Part shown: positions 8,773 to 17,058 of the stretch, in pieces
Numbering within the stretch: position 1 is the first letter of the stretch
Layout: each line of letters starts with the position of its first letter
From: Deltaproteobacteria bacterium
GTDB lineage: Bacteria; Desulfobacterota; Binatia; UBA9968; JAJDTQ01
Length of the DNA stretch: 60,495 bases
Direction: 5' to 3'
NCBI GenBank assembly: GCA_028818775.1
Contig: JAPPNE010000033.1
Location: 1 to 60,495, forward strand
Position numbers and translations under genes: made by a program
The notes under the pieces: model-generated
What the model was told of the DNA's origin: nothing
What the model saw: the letters and a program-made list of their open reading frames with translations, nothing else
Databases searched by the model: none

Positions 8773-9930
8773 TCACTTGTCCAACCGGTACCGCTCAACC
8801 TTCTCCTCGTCCAGCTCCACGCCCAGCCCCGGACCCTGGGGCACCTTGACCGCGCCGTCGACGAACTCGAAGGGCTCGGTGACGATGTCGTCCTTGTAGT
8901 AGATGCCGGCGATGCGTCCGGTGGCCTCCGCGTCCGGGGTGGTGACGGGGATCACGCAGCCCAGGTTCGCGGCGGCGGTGGAGGCGGCCAGGTGGACGTT
9001 GGCGGCGTTGCCCACGCCCATCTCCACCGAGCCGTTGACGTTGCACGGGAACCCGGCGGCCTCGGCGATGGCCGCGACCTTCTTGGCCTTGAGCAGGCCG
9101 CCGGGCTTGGTGGTGTAGATGGAGATGATGTCCGCGGCCTTCTTCTCGATGATCTCCAGGACGTCCCATGTGGTCCAGGCGCTCTCGTCGGCCATGACCG
9201 GCGTGTCCACCCGCCGGGTGACCTCGGCCATGGCGTCGAGCCCCTCCACGGGCTGCTCCATGTAGAGGATGTTGTACGGCTCCATGTCCTTCGTGGTCCG
9301 GACGGCCTCCTTCGCGGACTTGTAGCCGTTGTTGGCGTCCACCGTGAGGTTCATGTCCGGCCCCAGGGCTTCGCGCACGCGCCGCAACAACTCGACGTCG
9401 CGCCCGGGTTCCACTCCGCCCTTGAGCTTGATGGTCTTGATTCCTTCTTCCTGTACCCGCCGCACCTCGGCCACCGCCTCGTCCATGCCCATGAGGCCGA
9501 TGCTGTGGGAGATGGGTACGGCCTCGCGGTAGAGCCCGCCCAGGAGCTGGTAGGCCGGCACTCCGGCCGCCTTTCCCACCACGTCGTAGAGCGCCATGTC
9601 GATGGCCGCCTTGGAATAGGGATACCCCTTGACCGCTTGGTCCATGAGGGTATGGATCCACTCGATGCGACGCGGGTCCTCGCCCTCGATGGCCGGCGCC
9701 AGGATGTCGTGGATCACGGCGGCCACCGAGGTGGGGGTCTCGCCGTAGTAGCGCATGTGGTCGCCGCCCCAGTCCTTGAGTGCGGGGGCCTCGCCCAGCC
9801 CGGTCAACCCGTCGTCGGTGACGAGCTTCACCACCAGGTAGACGCCGATGGGAGTCTTGAGGTTGGCCCACTGGTGCGCCCGTCGCGTGGGCAGCCGGAC
9901 GGGAATGGTCTCGATGTTCTGGATCTTCAT
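8773..9930 (-). CDS. Enolase superfamily enzyme, muconate-lactonizing/mandelate-racemase type
   Basis: A 385-residue enolase-superfamily enzyme with the muconate-lactonizing subgroup signature: K168-x-K170 (TIKLKGG), metal ligands D198 (TVDANNGY), E225 (YMEQP) and D248 (MADES), and K275 (YTTKPGG) on the opposite side of the active site. Such enzymes abstract a proton alpha to a carboxylate. Known activities include cycloisomerisation, dipeptide epimerisation and N-succinylamino-acid racemisation. Given the flanking N-acyl-amino-acid hydrolases, an N-acyl-amino-acid racemase activity is attractive, but the residues do not prove it. It ends 8 bases before the opine-dehydrogenase-family start. 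Confidence 0.9.
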   Translation of the reverse strand: MKIQNIETIPVRLPTRRAHQWANLKTPIGVYLVVKLVTDDGLTGLGEAPALKDWGGDHMRYYGETPTSVAAVIHDILAPAIEGEDPRRIEWIHTLMDQAVKGYPYSKAAIDMALYDVVGKAAGVPAYQLLGGLYREAVPISHSIGLMGMDEAVAEVRRVQEEGIKTIKLKGGVEPGRDVELLRRVREALGPDMNLTVDANNGYKSAKEAVRTTKDMEPYNILYMEQPVEGLDAMAEVTRRVDTPVMADESAWTTWDVLEIIEKKAADIISIYTTKPGGLLKAKKVAAIAEAAGFPCNVNGSVEMGVGNAANVHLAASTAAANLGCVIPVTTPDAEATGRIAGIYYKDDIVTEPFEFVDGAVKVPQGPGLGVELDEEKVERYRLDK

Positions 9931-9940
9931 CTTGGCTCCG

Positions 9941-11053
9941 TTAGCCGATGCGAATGAGCTTGTCCGTGTCGGTGGCGTCCGAGAGCAGCTCGCAGCCGTC
10001 CCGGGTCACCCGCAGCATGTCCTTGTTCTGGAGCCCCATGCGGCCGGGGATGTATACCAGCGGCTCGATGGCCACCACCATGCCTTCCTCCAGCACTTCC
10101 TCGCCGTAGCGCCCCAGGTAGGGCTCCTCGTGCAGGAACACGCCGATGCCGTGGCCCACGAAGCTGATGGGCTGCAGCCCCAGCTCGTCGAACTTCTCCA
10201 GGAACCGGCGGTAGACCTCCTGGGCATGGGCGCCGGGCTTGATCAGGTCCATGACCAGGTACTTGCACTCCACCAGGTTGTCCCAGATGCGCGCCTGCTC
10301 CCCGGTGGGCTCGCCCACCACCGCCGTCCGGCACACGCCGGCGTGGTAGCCGTCCAGGACGCCGAAGATCTCCATGCGGACCAGGTCGCCTTGCGAGAGC
10401 GCCCGGTCGGTGGGACCCACGTTGGGGAACTGGCTGCGCTCGCCCGAGGCGATGATCATGAGCTTGAAGTGCTCCGCGCCGTTCGCGAAGATCCGCCCGG
10501 TCAGGTCGCCCGCCATCTCCATCTCGGTCATCCCTGGCCGGGCGTGTGCCAGGGTCCCGCCGATGGCCGAGTCCGTGATGCGGCTCAGCCGGCGCAGAAG
10601 TTCGATCTCCCGCGCGGTCTTGACCTGACGCAGCTTCCCGAAGATGCCGTCCGCGGCCACGAAGTCGACCCTGGGCAACAGCCCGCGCAGGGTGGCGAAG
10701 TCGCCGGCGGGGAGATACTCCATCTCCACCCCCACTCGCGCTCCGGCGAGCCCGCGCGCCTCCAGGGCGGCGGCCACCTCGCGCATGGGATCGTCGGTGA
10801 ACTCCCGGTACACTCGGATGTCATCGAAGGTGGCGTGTGCCTTGACCGTGGTCTCCTCCATGTCGATGGCCACCATGGTCGTGTGTCCCGACCGGTCCAC
10901 GAGGCACATGGCGTGGCGCCACCGCATCAGGAGTTGCGAGGGCACCACGAACCCGGTGGTGTAGGCGAGGTTTTCGGGGGAACTGGCGATGAGGGCGTCG
11001 AGGTCCCGTTCCTTCATGGCGTTCTGCTGCTTCGCGATGATGTCGGCGTCCAT
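9941..11053 (-). CDS. M24 family creatinase-like hydrolase, apparently lacking metal ligands
   Basis: About 370 residues with the two-domain pita-bread fold: an N-terminal creatinase/prolidase domain (DALIASSPENLAYTTGF) and a C-terminal M24 domain (GHGIGVFLHEEPYL, EGMVVAIEPLVYIPGR). The metal ligands of aminopeptidase-P-type enzymes are not all there: the two aspartates are replaced by E (RMEIFGV) and G (HAGVCRT), and the late glutamate by K (NKDMLRV). This is how metal-independent creatinase differs from prolidase, and ectoine hydrolases (DoeA/EutD) are also in this family. I start at the ATG at 11053. First gene of the minus-strand cluster, divergent from the cyclodeaminase-like gene at 11287. 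Confidence 0.85.
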   Translation of the reverse strand: MDADIIAKQQNAMKERDLDALIASSPENLAYTTGFVVPSQLLMRWRHAMCLVDRSGHTTMVAIDMEETTVKAHATFDDIRVYREFTDDPMREVAAALEARGLAGARVGVEMEYLPAGDFATLRGLLPRVDFVAADGIFGKLRQVKTAREIELLRRLSRITDSAIGGTLAHARPGMTEMEMAGDLTGRIFANGAEHFKLMIIASGERSQFPNVGPTDRALSQGDLVRMEIFGVLDGYHAGVCRTAVVGEPTGEQARIWDNLVECKYLVMDLIKPGAHAQEVYRRFLEKFDELGLQPISFVGHGIGVFLHEEPYLGRYGEEVLEEGMVVAIEPLVYIPGRMGLQNKDMLRVTRDGCELLSDATDTDKLIRIG

Positions 11054-11147
11054 GGCATCTGCTCCGGGTCTCTGCCCCGAATCGGCGTCGGCCTGAGAGC
11101 ATACAGGCCGCACCCGTGATCATCAACTGCGGGGCACCCCACCACCG

Positions 11148-11178
11148 CCCCTGGATTCCCGCTTTCGCGGGAATGACG
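11148..11178. repeat. Dispersed hairpin repeat, copy 1
   Basis: A 31-bp unit containing ATTCCCGC-TTTC-GCGGGAAT, an 8-bp perfect stem with a 4-base loop. An inverted copy differing at one base is at 15288-15318. The same kind of short palindromic unit is scattered through many bacterial genomes. It lies in the divergent gap between the M24 gene and the first ornithine-cyclodeaminase-like gene. Confidence 0.85.
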
Positions 11179-11286
11179 TTCAGGGGGTTGTTGCCTTTCT
11201 CAGATGGCGGGAGTGGCTTTTCAACAGGGGTTCCATCGTATAGGAAGTATGCTTTGACGAGATCCATTGACCGAAAGGAACACCGC

Positions 11287-12375
11287 ATGCTGCTCATCAA
11301 CAACCAGGAAGTCGAAGAGCTGATGGACATGAAGGCCTGTCTCGAAGCGCTGGAGACGGGTTACGAGGACCTTGCGCGCAACGACGCGGTGTACCGGCCG
11401 CGGCTCGACGTGTGGGTGCCGTGCGAGCGTCCCGACGGCTATTACCGCTGGGGCACCATGGAAGGTGCGAGCCGCACCATCGGCACCTTCGCCATCCGGA
11501 TGAAGTCCGACATCGTGCACTGGCCCGGCGGCGACACCGAGGAGAAGTACTGCATGGAGCCGGGCAACTACTGCGGGCTCATCATGGTCTTCAGCGTGGC
11601 CAACGGCGAACCCTTGGCCATTATCAACGACGGCGTTCTCCAGCACATGCGCGTGGGCGGGTGCGCCGGGCTGGGCGCCAAGCTGCTGGCGCGCGAGGAC
11701 GCGTCGGTGGTGGGCATGTTCGGCTCCGGCGGCATGGCCGAGACCTATCTCATGGCGTTCAACGAGGTGCGGAAGCTCGAGGAAGTGCGGGTCTACAGCC
11801 CCACCAAGGCCAACCGGGAGCGGTACGCGGGCAAGATGAGCAAGATGCTCGGGCTCAAGGTCACGGCCATGGACCGGCCCGAGGACGTGGTGCGCGGCGC
11901 GGACATCATCTCCGCGTGCACGGATTCCACGCGGGTGGTGTTCGACAATCCCGAGTGGCTCAAGCGCGGCGCCCACGTCACCTGCGTGCGCGCCTGCGAG
12001 ATCGGCCCCCGGGTCGTGGAGGTCTGCGGCGTATCCGTCAAGCTCGGGCGCAACACGGTGGTGACGACGGACGAGGGCATGGTACGGCTCCACGGCAACG
12101 TGGGCTACGTGGCCGGGCAGCCCGAGGAGATCGCGCGCATCCCGGACCCGGTGCAGGACAACTACACCGGGGACTACTTCCACTACTTCATGGACGTGAA
12201 GCTCGGCCGGCAGCCGGGCCGGACGAATGACGACCAGACCACCTTCTTCATCAATGCCGGCACTCAGGGGCTCCAGTTCGCGGCCTGCGCCGGCCGCGTC
12301 TACCAGATGGCGAAAGAGAAGGGGATGGGGCGCGAACTGCCCACGGAGTGGTTCACCCAGGACATCCGGGACTGA
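11287..12375 (+). CDS. Ornithine cyclodeaminase/mu-crystallin family protein, copy 1
   Basis: A 362-residue NAD(P)-binding enzyme of the ornithine cyclodeaminase/mu-crystallin family. Visible features are the dimerisation N-terminus (LLINNQEVEELMDMKACLEALETGY), the substrate arch (FAIRMKSDI), the nucleotide-binding loop VGMFGSGGMAE and the following VRVYSPTKANRERYA, then ISACTDST. Members include ornithine cyclodeaminase, ketimine reductases, alanine dehydrogenase and the ectoine-pathway protein EutC. The frame opens upstream at 11116 but runs through the hairpin repeat; the ATG at 11287 has an AAAGGA site and the family's normal N-terminus. A paralogue follows mltA. Confidence 0.87.
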   Translation: MLLINNQEVEELMDMKACLEALETGYEDLARNDAVYRPRLDVWVPCERPDGYYRWGTMEGASRTIGTFAIRMKSDIVHWPGGDTEEKYCMEPGNYCGLIMVFSVANGEPLAIINDGVLQHMRVGGCAGLGAKLLAREDASVVGMFGSGGMAETYLMAFNEVRKLEEVRVYSPTKANRERYAGKMSKMLGLKVTAMDRPEDVVRGADIISACTDSTRVVFDNPEWLKRGAHVTCVRACEIGPRVVEVCGVSVKLGRNTVVTTDEGMVRLHGNVGYVAGQPEEIARIPDPVQDNYTGDYFHYFMDVKLGRQPGRTNDDQTTFFINAGTQGLQFAACAGRVYQMAKEKGMGRELPTEWFTQDIRD

Positions 12376-12401
12376 GGCGGGATCCTGGAGGACCGGTGTC
12401 G

Positions 12402-12422
12402 CGGCGGGTTTCAAGCCCGCCG
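12402..12422. repeat. Short palindromic repeat before mltA
   Basis: CGGCGGG-TTTCAAG-CCCGCCG forms a 7-bp GC stem with a 7-base loop in the 61-bp gap between the cyclodeaminase-like gene and mltA. It lacks a T-tract, so it is not a classical terminator; it resembles the dispersed GCGGGTTT-type palindromes common in environmental genomes. Confidence 0.55.
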
Positions 12423-12436
12423 GTGCCCGTGACGTG

Positions 12437-13612
12437 ATGTTCGCCGATCAAGGCTCCCGGTGGCGCGGAGTGTCCAGGGCGTGCCTCTGGATGACGCTGT
12501 CGGCCGCCCTCTTGTTGCCCGGCGGCTGCGGTCTCCAGCAGCGAGGCCCGGCGCCCGTGACGCCGGAAGCGATCGCCGACGATCTGGAACCGGGGTCCCT
12601 CCGCCGAGCCGTGGCGGAGAGCCTGCGGTTTCTTCACGAGGTGCCCGGAGAGTCGCGGCTGGGCGAGTGGCCCCGGGCGGTTACGGCGGCGGACCTGCGT
12701 GCGTCCCTGGCCGAGTTCCTCGAGATCCTGGACCGGACCGCGGAAACGGACGTGTCCTGGCTGGACCGGGTGGCGGAGCGTTTCGATTTCCATCCCGCCC
12801 CGGCGCGGCCAACGGGGACATCGGTCTTGTTCACCGGCTACTATCAGCCCGTGATCGATGCGAGCGCGGTTCGCACGGAGGAGTATCGCTACCCGGTGTA
12901 CAGTGAACCCGGCGCACCGGCCACGCGGGCCGGTACGGCGGGGGATGAGCCGGCGGCCTCTCACCCGTCGCGGCACGACATCGACGTACTGGGGGTGCTC
13001 GACGGCAAGGGCTACGAGATCGCCTGGCTGCGAGACCCGGTGGACCGCTTCTTCCTGCATATCCAGGGCTCCGGGCTCCTGCGCATGACCGACGGGCGCG
13101 AGTTGCCGCTCAACTTCGCCGCCTCCAACGGCCGGCCCTACACCAGCATCGGCAAGGTGCTGATCGACGAGGGCAAGGTCGACCGTGCGTCGATGTCGAT
13201 GCAGCGCATTCGCGCGTGGCTGGCCGAGTTCCCGGAGGAGCGCGAGGCGCTGTTCGCGCGCAACGAGCGCTACATCTTCTTCCGGCTGGGGGAGGATGGT
13301 CCGCTGGGGAGCCTGGGAGTGCCGCTGACCGCCGGACGCTCGGTGGCCACCGATCCCGCGGTCTACCCCAAGGGCGCGCTGCTGTACGTCGAGACCCGGA
13401 CGCCCGTGGTGGACGAAAGCGGCGCCCTCGCGGGTTGGCGTCCGGTGCGGCGTTTCGTCGTCAACCAGGATGCCGGCGCGGCCATCCGCGGTCCCGGGCG
13501 CGCGGACCTTTACTTCGGCACGGGCGCCCCGGCGGGAGCGCAGGCGGGTTACATGCAGAGCGAGGGAAGGCTTTATCTCTTGATGAAGCGACGATCGGCG
13601 CCCCTGGGCTGA
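12437..13612 (+). CDS. mltA: Murein transglycosylase A (MltA domain)
   Basis: A 391-residue lytic transglycosylase that cuts the glycan backbone of peptidoglycan with formation of 1,6-anhydro ends. The signal sequence has a hydrophobic core (LWMTLSAALLLPGGCG) with a likely, slightly atypical lipobox cysteine, so it is probably an outer-membrane lipoprotein. Family motifs are FTGYYQP, FFLHIQGSG, and the C-terminal VNQDAGAAIRGPGRADLYFG segment that carries the catalytic aspartate. I use the ATG at 12437 because the frame upstream belongs to the antisense-free overlap with the previous gene. It is sandwiched between two cyclodeaminase-like paralogues with no evident functional link. Confidence 0.9.
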   Translation: MFADQGSRWRGVSRACLWMTLSAALLLPGGCGLQQRGPAPVTPEAIADDLEPGSLRRAVAESLRFLHEVPGESRLGEWPRAVTAADLRASLAEFLEILDRTAETDVSWLDRVAERFDFHPAPARPTGTSVLFTGYYQPVIDASAVRTEEYRYPVYSEPGAPATRAGTAGDEPAASHPSRHDIDVLGVLDGKGYEIAWLRDPVDRFFLHIQGSGLLRMTDGRELPLNFAASNGRPYTSIGKVLIDEGKVDRASMSMQRIRAWLAEFPEEREALFARNERYIFFRLGEDGPLGSLGVPLTAGRSVATDPAVYPKGALLYVETRTPVVDESGALAGWRPVRRFVVNQDAGAAIRGPGRADLYFGTGAPAGAQAGYMQSEGRLYLLMKRRSAPLG

Positions 13613-13649
13613 GGGACGCCGGGTATTACCAGATAACCGGGAGGCAGTT

Positions 13650-14744
13650 ATGGCATCGGTCTTGTTGTTGGGTCCGGAGGACATGAACGGACTCATCACC
13701 ATGAAGGAGGCGGTGGAGGCCATGGAGCGGGGCTACCTGGACTGGGCGAAGAACCGCGAGCTCGGCGCGCTTAGGCGCCGCGTCCACTCGGTGGCCAACG
13801 CCCGGGTCACGGTGCACCAGGGGGCGCCCGACTCCGCGGGGGTGACGGGAATCCTGACCCACTGCGAGCACGTCATGATCCATGACAACGGCATCCAGAC
13901 CTACCAGACCCGGGGACGTCCGGTGCGGGTGATGTTCGACGGCAACAACGCCGAGCTCAAGTGCATCACGGTGGGCGAGGTGCGGGTCGCGGAGCTGCCC
14001 GAGGCCAACAACGTGGTCAACGTCCAGACCGCCTGCTCCACGGCCGTGGGCATCAAGCACCTGGCGCGCCAGAGCTCCAGGGTGGTGGGGGTCCTGGGTT
14101 CCCGGGCCCAGGCGGAGTGCCAGTTGCTCGCCGCCAAGGCGGTGGTGCCCGGCATCGAGGAGGCCCGGGTCTACAGCCCCAATCCGGAGAACCGCACCCG
14201 GTTCGCCGCCAAGATGACCGAGCTGCTGGACATGGAGGTCCGCCCCGTGGCCACCAACCGCGAAGCGGTCCAGGACGTGGACATCCTGCTGTCGGTGACC
14301 AACTCCAACGTGCCCACCTTCGACGGCGACTGGCTGGAGCCGGGCGTGCACCTGTGCTCCATCGTCTCCAGCAACATCGGCCTCATGCGCGGCGGCTTCA
14401 TCCAGGTGAAGCGGCGCGAGGTGGACGACAAGACGCTGCGGCGCTGCGACATCATCGTGTGCAACTCCAAGCGCCAGGAGATCCTGGACGAGCCCGGCGT
14501 GCTGTGGGACCCGGTGCAGCAGGGCGTCATCACCTGGGACGACGTGTGGGACCTGGGCGAGGTGCTCGCCGGACAGGTGCCCGGCCGCACGTCCGAGGAG
14601 CAGATCAGCTTCTACAAGAACAATGCCTTCTGGGGCGTGGGCGACCAGGTCATCGGCCAGTTGCTCTACGAGCGCGCCGTGGAGAAGGGGCTCGGCACCG
14701 AGTTGCCCATCGACGGCGCCGAGTACCGAGAAGCGGACGCATAG
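13650..14744 (+). CDS. Ornithine cyclodeaminase/mu-crystallin family protein, copy 2
   Basis: A 364-residue paralogue of the protein at 11287. It shares the N-terminal LLLGPEDMNGLITMKEAVEAMERGY pattern, the Rossmann segment VVGVLGSRAQAECQL (where the second and third glycines of the usual GxGxxA are replaced by S/A) and ARVYSPNPENRTRFAAKM. The altered dinucleotide loop suggests a change in cofactor handling compared with copy 1 (GSGGMA). The C-terminal part (DDVWDLGEVLAGQVPGRTSEEQISFYKNN) is typical of the family. Start is ATG 13650 with GGGAGG upstream. Substrate unknown; context suggests amino-acid or imino-acid metabolism. Confidence 0.87.
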   Translation: MASVLLLGPEDMNGLITMKEAVEAMERGYLDWAKNRELGALRRRVHSVANARVTVHQGAPDSAGVTGILTHCEHVMIHDNGIQTYQTRGRPVRVMFDGNNAELKCITVGEVRVAELPEANNVVNVQTACSTAVGIKHLARQSSRVVGVLGSRAQAECQLLAAKAVVPGIEEARVYSPNPENRTRFAAKMTELLDMEVRPVATNREAVQDVDILLSVTNSNVPTFDGDWLEPGVHLCSIVSSNIGLMRGGFIQVKRREVDDKTLRRCDIIVCNSKRQEILDEPGVLWDPVQQGVITWDDVWDLGEVLAGQVPGRTSEEQISFYKNNAFWGVGDQVIGQLLYERAVEKGLGTELPIDGAEYREADA

Positions 14745-14771
14745 GCCCGCGTGCGCCGTGAACCATTCACT

Positions 14772-14803
14772 CGCCACGTAGGGGCGGCCGCCCCTACGTG
14801 GCG
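14772..14803. repeat. Perfect 32-bp palindrome between convergent genes
   Basis: A perfect inverted repeat with no spacer: CGCCACGTAGGGGCGG followed directly by its reverse complement. It spans the end of the minus-strand VOC gene, whose TAG stop (14794-14796) and last two codons lie inside it. The GTAGGGGCG core is that of a widespread class of intergenic repeats. With TTGTTCTTTCTTT after it, it could also act as a plus-strand terminator for the cyclodeaminase-like gene. Confidence 0.85.
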
Positions 14804-15192
14804 TTGTTCTTTCTTTCGACGATCTCGATGCGCACGTCGTCCGGGGCGCGCACGAAGGCGATCTTGAGGCCGGGCCGGAGCAGCCGGGGCTCGGAGAAGA
14901 ACTCGGCGCCGCGCTGCCGCAACTCCGCCGCGGCCTCCTCCAGGTCGTCCACCTGAAGCCCGAAGTGATCGAGGCCGATATACGGCCGGTCCGGCGCGGA
15001 CGGGACGTCCTGGTCGGGCTGCGCCCTGGCGATGCAGATGGTCATGCCGTCGATGTCCAGGTCGACACGGGGGCGCCCGTCGGTCTGGGTGGTCTCGACG
15101 ATCTTCGCGTCGAACACGTCGTGATAGTACTTCGCCGTGGCCTCGGGGTCCCGGCTCCTCAGGTGGATGTGGTCTCGTCTGTACCTGGACAT
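14794..15192 (-). CDS. VOC (glyoxalase/bleomycin resistance/dioxygenase) family protein
   Basis: A 132-residue vicinal-oxygen-chelate protein made of two beta-alpha-beta-beta-beta units. DHIHLRSRDPEATAKYYHDVF supplies the first metal histidine, and GLDHFGLQVDDLEEAAAELRQRG the second; FVRAPDDVRIEIVERK near the C-terminus holds the usual terminal glutamate. That is a complete metal site for a glyoxalase, epimerase or dioxygenase. Substrate unknown. The gene ends inside a perfect palindrome and is convergent with the cyclodeaminase-like gene. Confidence 0.85.
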   Translation of the reverse strand: MSRYRRDHIHLRSRDPEATAKYYHDVFDAKIVETTQTDGRPRVDLDIDGMTICIARAQPDQDVPSAPDRPYIGLDHFGLQVDDLEEAAAELRQRGAEFFSEPRLLRPGLKIAFVRAPDDVRIEIVERKNNAT

Positions 15193-15287
15193 GGTGTCCT
15201 CCTCGTCCCGGCGCTTCCTCGCGTTCCGCCTGCGTTCCGTATCGTATAGTCCGACGGGTGGAACATCAACGGGGTTCCCGCCCGAAT

Positions 15288-15318
15288 CGTCATTCCCGCG
15301 AAAGCGGGGATCCAGGGG
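15288..15318. repeat. Dispersed hairpin repeat, copy 2 (inverted)
   Basis: An inverted copy of the 31-bp unit at 11148-11178, differing at one base. It begins two bases before and covers the last codons of the minus-strand MFS gene, so the repeat supplies the C-terminal residues (about PGSPLSRE) and the stop codon. Confidence 0.85.
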
Positions 15319-16537
15319 TGGGGAGGGGGTCCTTGGCCGCGTCCCCCGACCGCAACGCCAGCGGCGCCATCAGGCCCACGCTCGCGAAGGACAGGACGGC
15401 CATGGCCTGGAAGAGCGTGGACATCTCCGTGTACGCCAGCAGCAGGCCGATGCCGGACACCCCGGCGGTCTTGGCGACCTGCTGGCTCAGGCGGTCGAGG
15501 GAGATGACGCCGCCGCGCAACTCCAGCGGCGCGTTCTGCGTGAGCAGGCTCTTCTGCATGGGCGAGATGATGCCGTTGGCGAGGCCGTAGAGCACCAGCG
15601 CCGGGACCAGAATGCCCGTGCCTTTGGCGAAGGACACGGCAAGCAGCGCGAGGCCGCTCACCACGAAGGCGCCCAGCACCAGCCGTCCCTTGTCCCAGGC
15701 ACCCGCGAGCCGTCCGGCCTGGCTCGACGTCACCATGGCGCCCACGGCGTGGAAGGAGCGCAGCAGGCCCGCGCCCGCGGTGGAGAACCCGTGGGCGCGC
15801 ACCAGGTACAGCGGCAGATAGGTGAAGAAGGCGTAGTCCAGGAAGAAACGCAGGAAGCCGGCGGCGAAGGCCAGCAGCAGGCGCGGGTTGCGCACCACCC
15901 GGGCCACGTCCCTGAGATACTGGCCCGTCGACGCCGGCGCCTTGCCGCGGGTCTCCGGCATCCACGCCCAGGCGAGCAGCCCCAGGGGAATGGCGGCGGC
16001 GTAGACGAGGAAGGGCCAGCGCCATCCCACCAGGGCCAACGCGCCGCCAAGGGGCGGCAGCACGACTTCGCCCACCCGGTCGATGAAGACCTTCAGCCCC
16101 TGGCCCGATACCTCGCGGCGGTCTTCGAGAAGGTCGCCGATGAGGACGATTGTGAGGGGAATCACCGCGCTGAAGCCGACGCCCTGGAGGGCACGCAGCG
16201 CCAGCACCCACCCGAAGCTCGGCGCGAACGCCACCGCGGTGCCGGCGGTGCCGAACAGCAGCAGCCCGCCCAGCAACAGCGGGCGCCTGCCGTAGCGGTC
16301 GGCGGCGACCCCGAGAAGCGGCGCCAGCACGATGGCGGGCGCGGTGTAGACCGCGATGACGAGCCCGACCTCGGCGTCGGTGATGCCGAACGGCTCCAGC
16401 ATGACCGGCAGGACCTGCTGGACGATGTTCACGCCCATGATCACCAGCAGGCTCGAGGCGTAGACCAGTCCCAGGGAACGCCGCAGATCCGGCGGAAGCT
16501 CGCCCAGGTCGAACAAGGACGTGGCAGAGAATCGCAT
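15290..16537 (-). CDS. Major facilitator superfamily transporter
   Basis: A 415-residue MFS protein with about 12 membrane segments. The cytoplasmic loop between segments 2 and 3 has the signature GVAADRYGRRPLLLGG, and GWVLALRALQGVGFSAVIPLTIVLIGDLL follows as segments 4-5, a drug:H+ antiporter-like layout. Likely an exporter of small amphipathic molecules; the substrate cannot be read from sequence. The C-terminal tail is encoded by a dispersed repeat, so it is probably a recent replacement of the original end. Start is ATG 16537. Confidence 0.87.
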   Translation of the reverse strand: MRFSATSLFDLGELPPDLRRSLGLVYASSLLVIMGVNIVQQVLPVMLEPFGITDAEVGLVIAVYTAPAIVLAPLLGVAADRYGRRPLLLGGLLLFGTAGTAVAFAPSFGWVLALRALQGVGFSAVIPLTIVLIGDLLEDRREVSGQGLKVFIDRVGEVVLPPLGGALALVGWRWPFLVYAAAIPLGLLAWAWMPETRGKAPASTGQYLRDVARVVRNPRLLLAFAAGFLRFFLDYAFFTYLPLYLVRAHGFSTAGAGLLRSFHAVGAMVTSSQAGRLAGAWDKGRLVLGAFVVSGLALLAVSFAKGTGILVPALVLYGLANGIISPMQKSLLTQNAPLELRGGVISLDRLSQQVAKTAGVSGIGLLLAYTEMSTLFQAMAVLSFASVGLMAPLALRSGDAAKDPLPTPGSPLSRE

Positions 16538-16692
16538 CGGTCTCCTTCTGATCTGTCCTTACGCGTGAACCTGCGTTACGGCAAGGGCGCCTTGCCGGTA
16601 ACGCGAAATCCTGGGCATATTATAGTCATGGGTTTCCATTCCAACGAGCCGGTTGCCGCGGTGGCGAAGACGGTGCGATACGGGGCGCGGGC

Positions 16693-17058
16693 ATGACGCT
16701 TTCGGTGTGGGTCGGCATACTTGGGGTGCTCGCCGGTGCGGTGGCAGCCTGGCGTTTCCGCGACCGCCTCGGAAAGCCCGAGTTCCTCTGGATGGTGGGG
16801 CTCGCGGCCATGGCGCCGGCGTGGCTGATCGCGCTGACCGGCCTGCTGGACGGCCTCTCCGGGGAGAATCCGGACAAGGGCCTCAAGGCGTTCCTGGCCC
16901 TCTCCTCGGCCGCGGCGCTGATCGGCGTCATCGCCACCGAGTTCTGCGTGCGCTGGCTCAAGACGCGGGCGGCGTGGGCGCCGCGCGTGCTGCACTGGTT
17001 GCTCGGCACCGTGGCACTGCTGCCGTCCTGGGGGCTGATCCTGTGGAGGGTTTCGTGA
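16693..17058 (+). CDS. Small membrane protein preceding CtaG
   Basis: A 121-residue protein with about four hydrophobic segments (near residues 3-20, 32-52, 68-85 and 98-118) and no named family that I recognise. Its TGA stop overlaps the GTG start of the CtaG-like gene (GTGA), so the two are translationally coupled and their products probably act together in the cytoplasmic membrane. The pairing suggests a role in haem-copper oxidase assembly or copper handling, which is inference from the neighbour only. Confidence 0.7.
   Translation: MTLSVWVGILGVLAGAVAAWRFRDRLGKPEFLWMVGLAAMAPAWLIALTGLLDGLSGENPDKGLKAFLALSSAAALIGVIATEFCVRWLKTRAAWAPRVLHWLLGTVALLPSWGLILWRVS

Noticed and set aside
12227..12436. 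N-terminal extension of mltA to 12227
   Set aside because: It overlaps the end of the cyclodeaminase-like gene and would put residues before the lipoprotein signal.
9941..14744. Complete ectoine degradation operon
   Set aside because: The M24 and cyclodeaminase-like proteins fit eutD and eutC, but the other eut/doe genes are not recognisable in the cluster.
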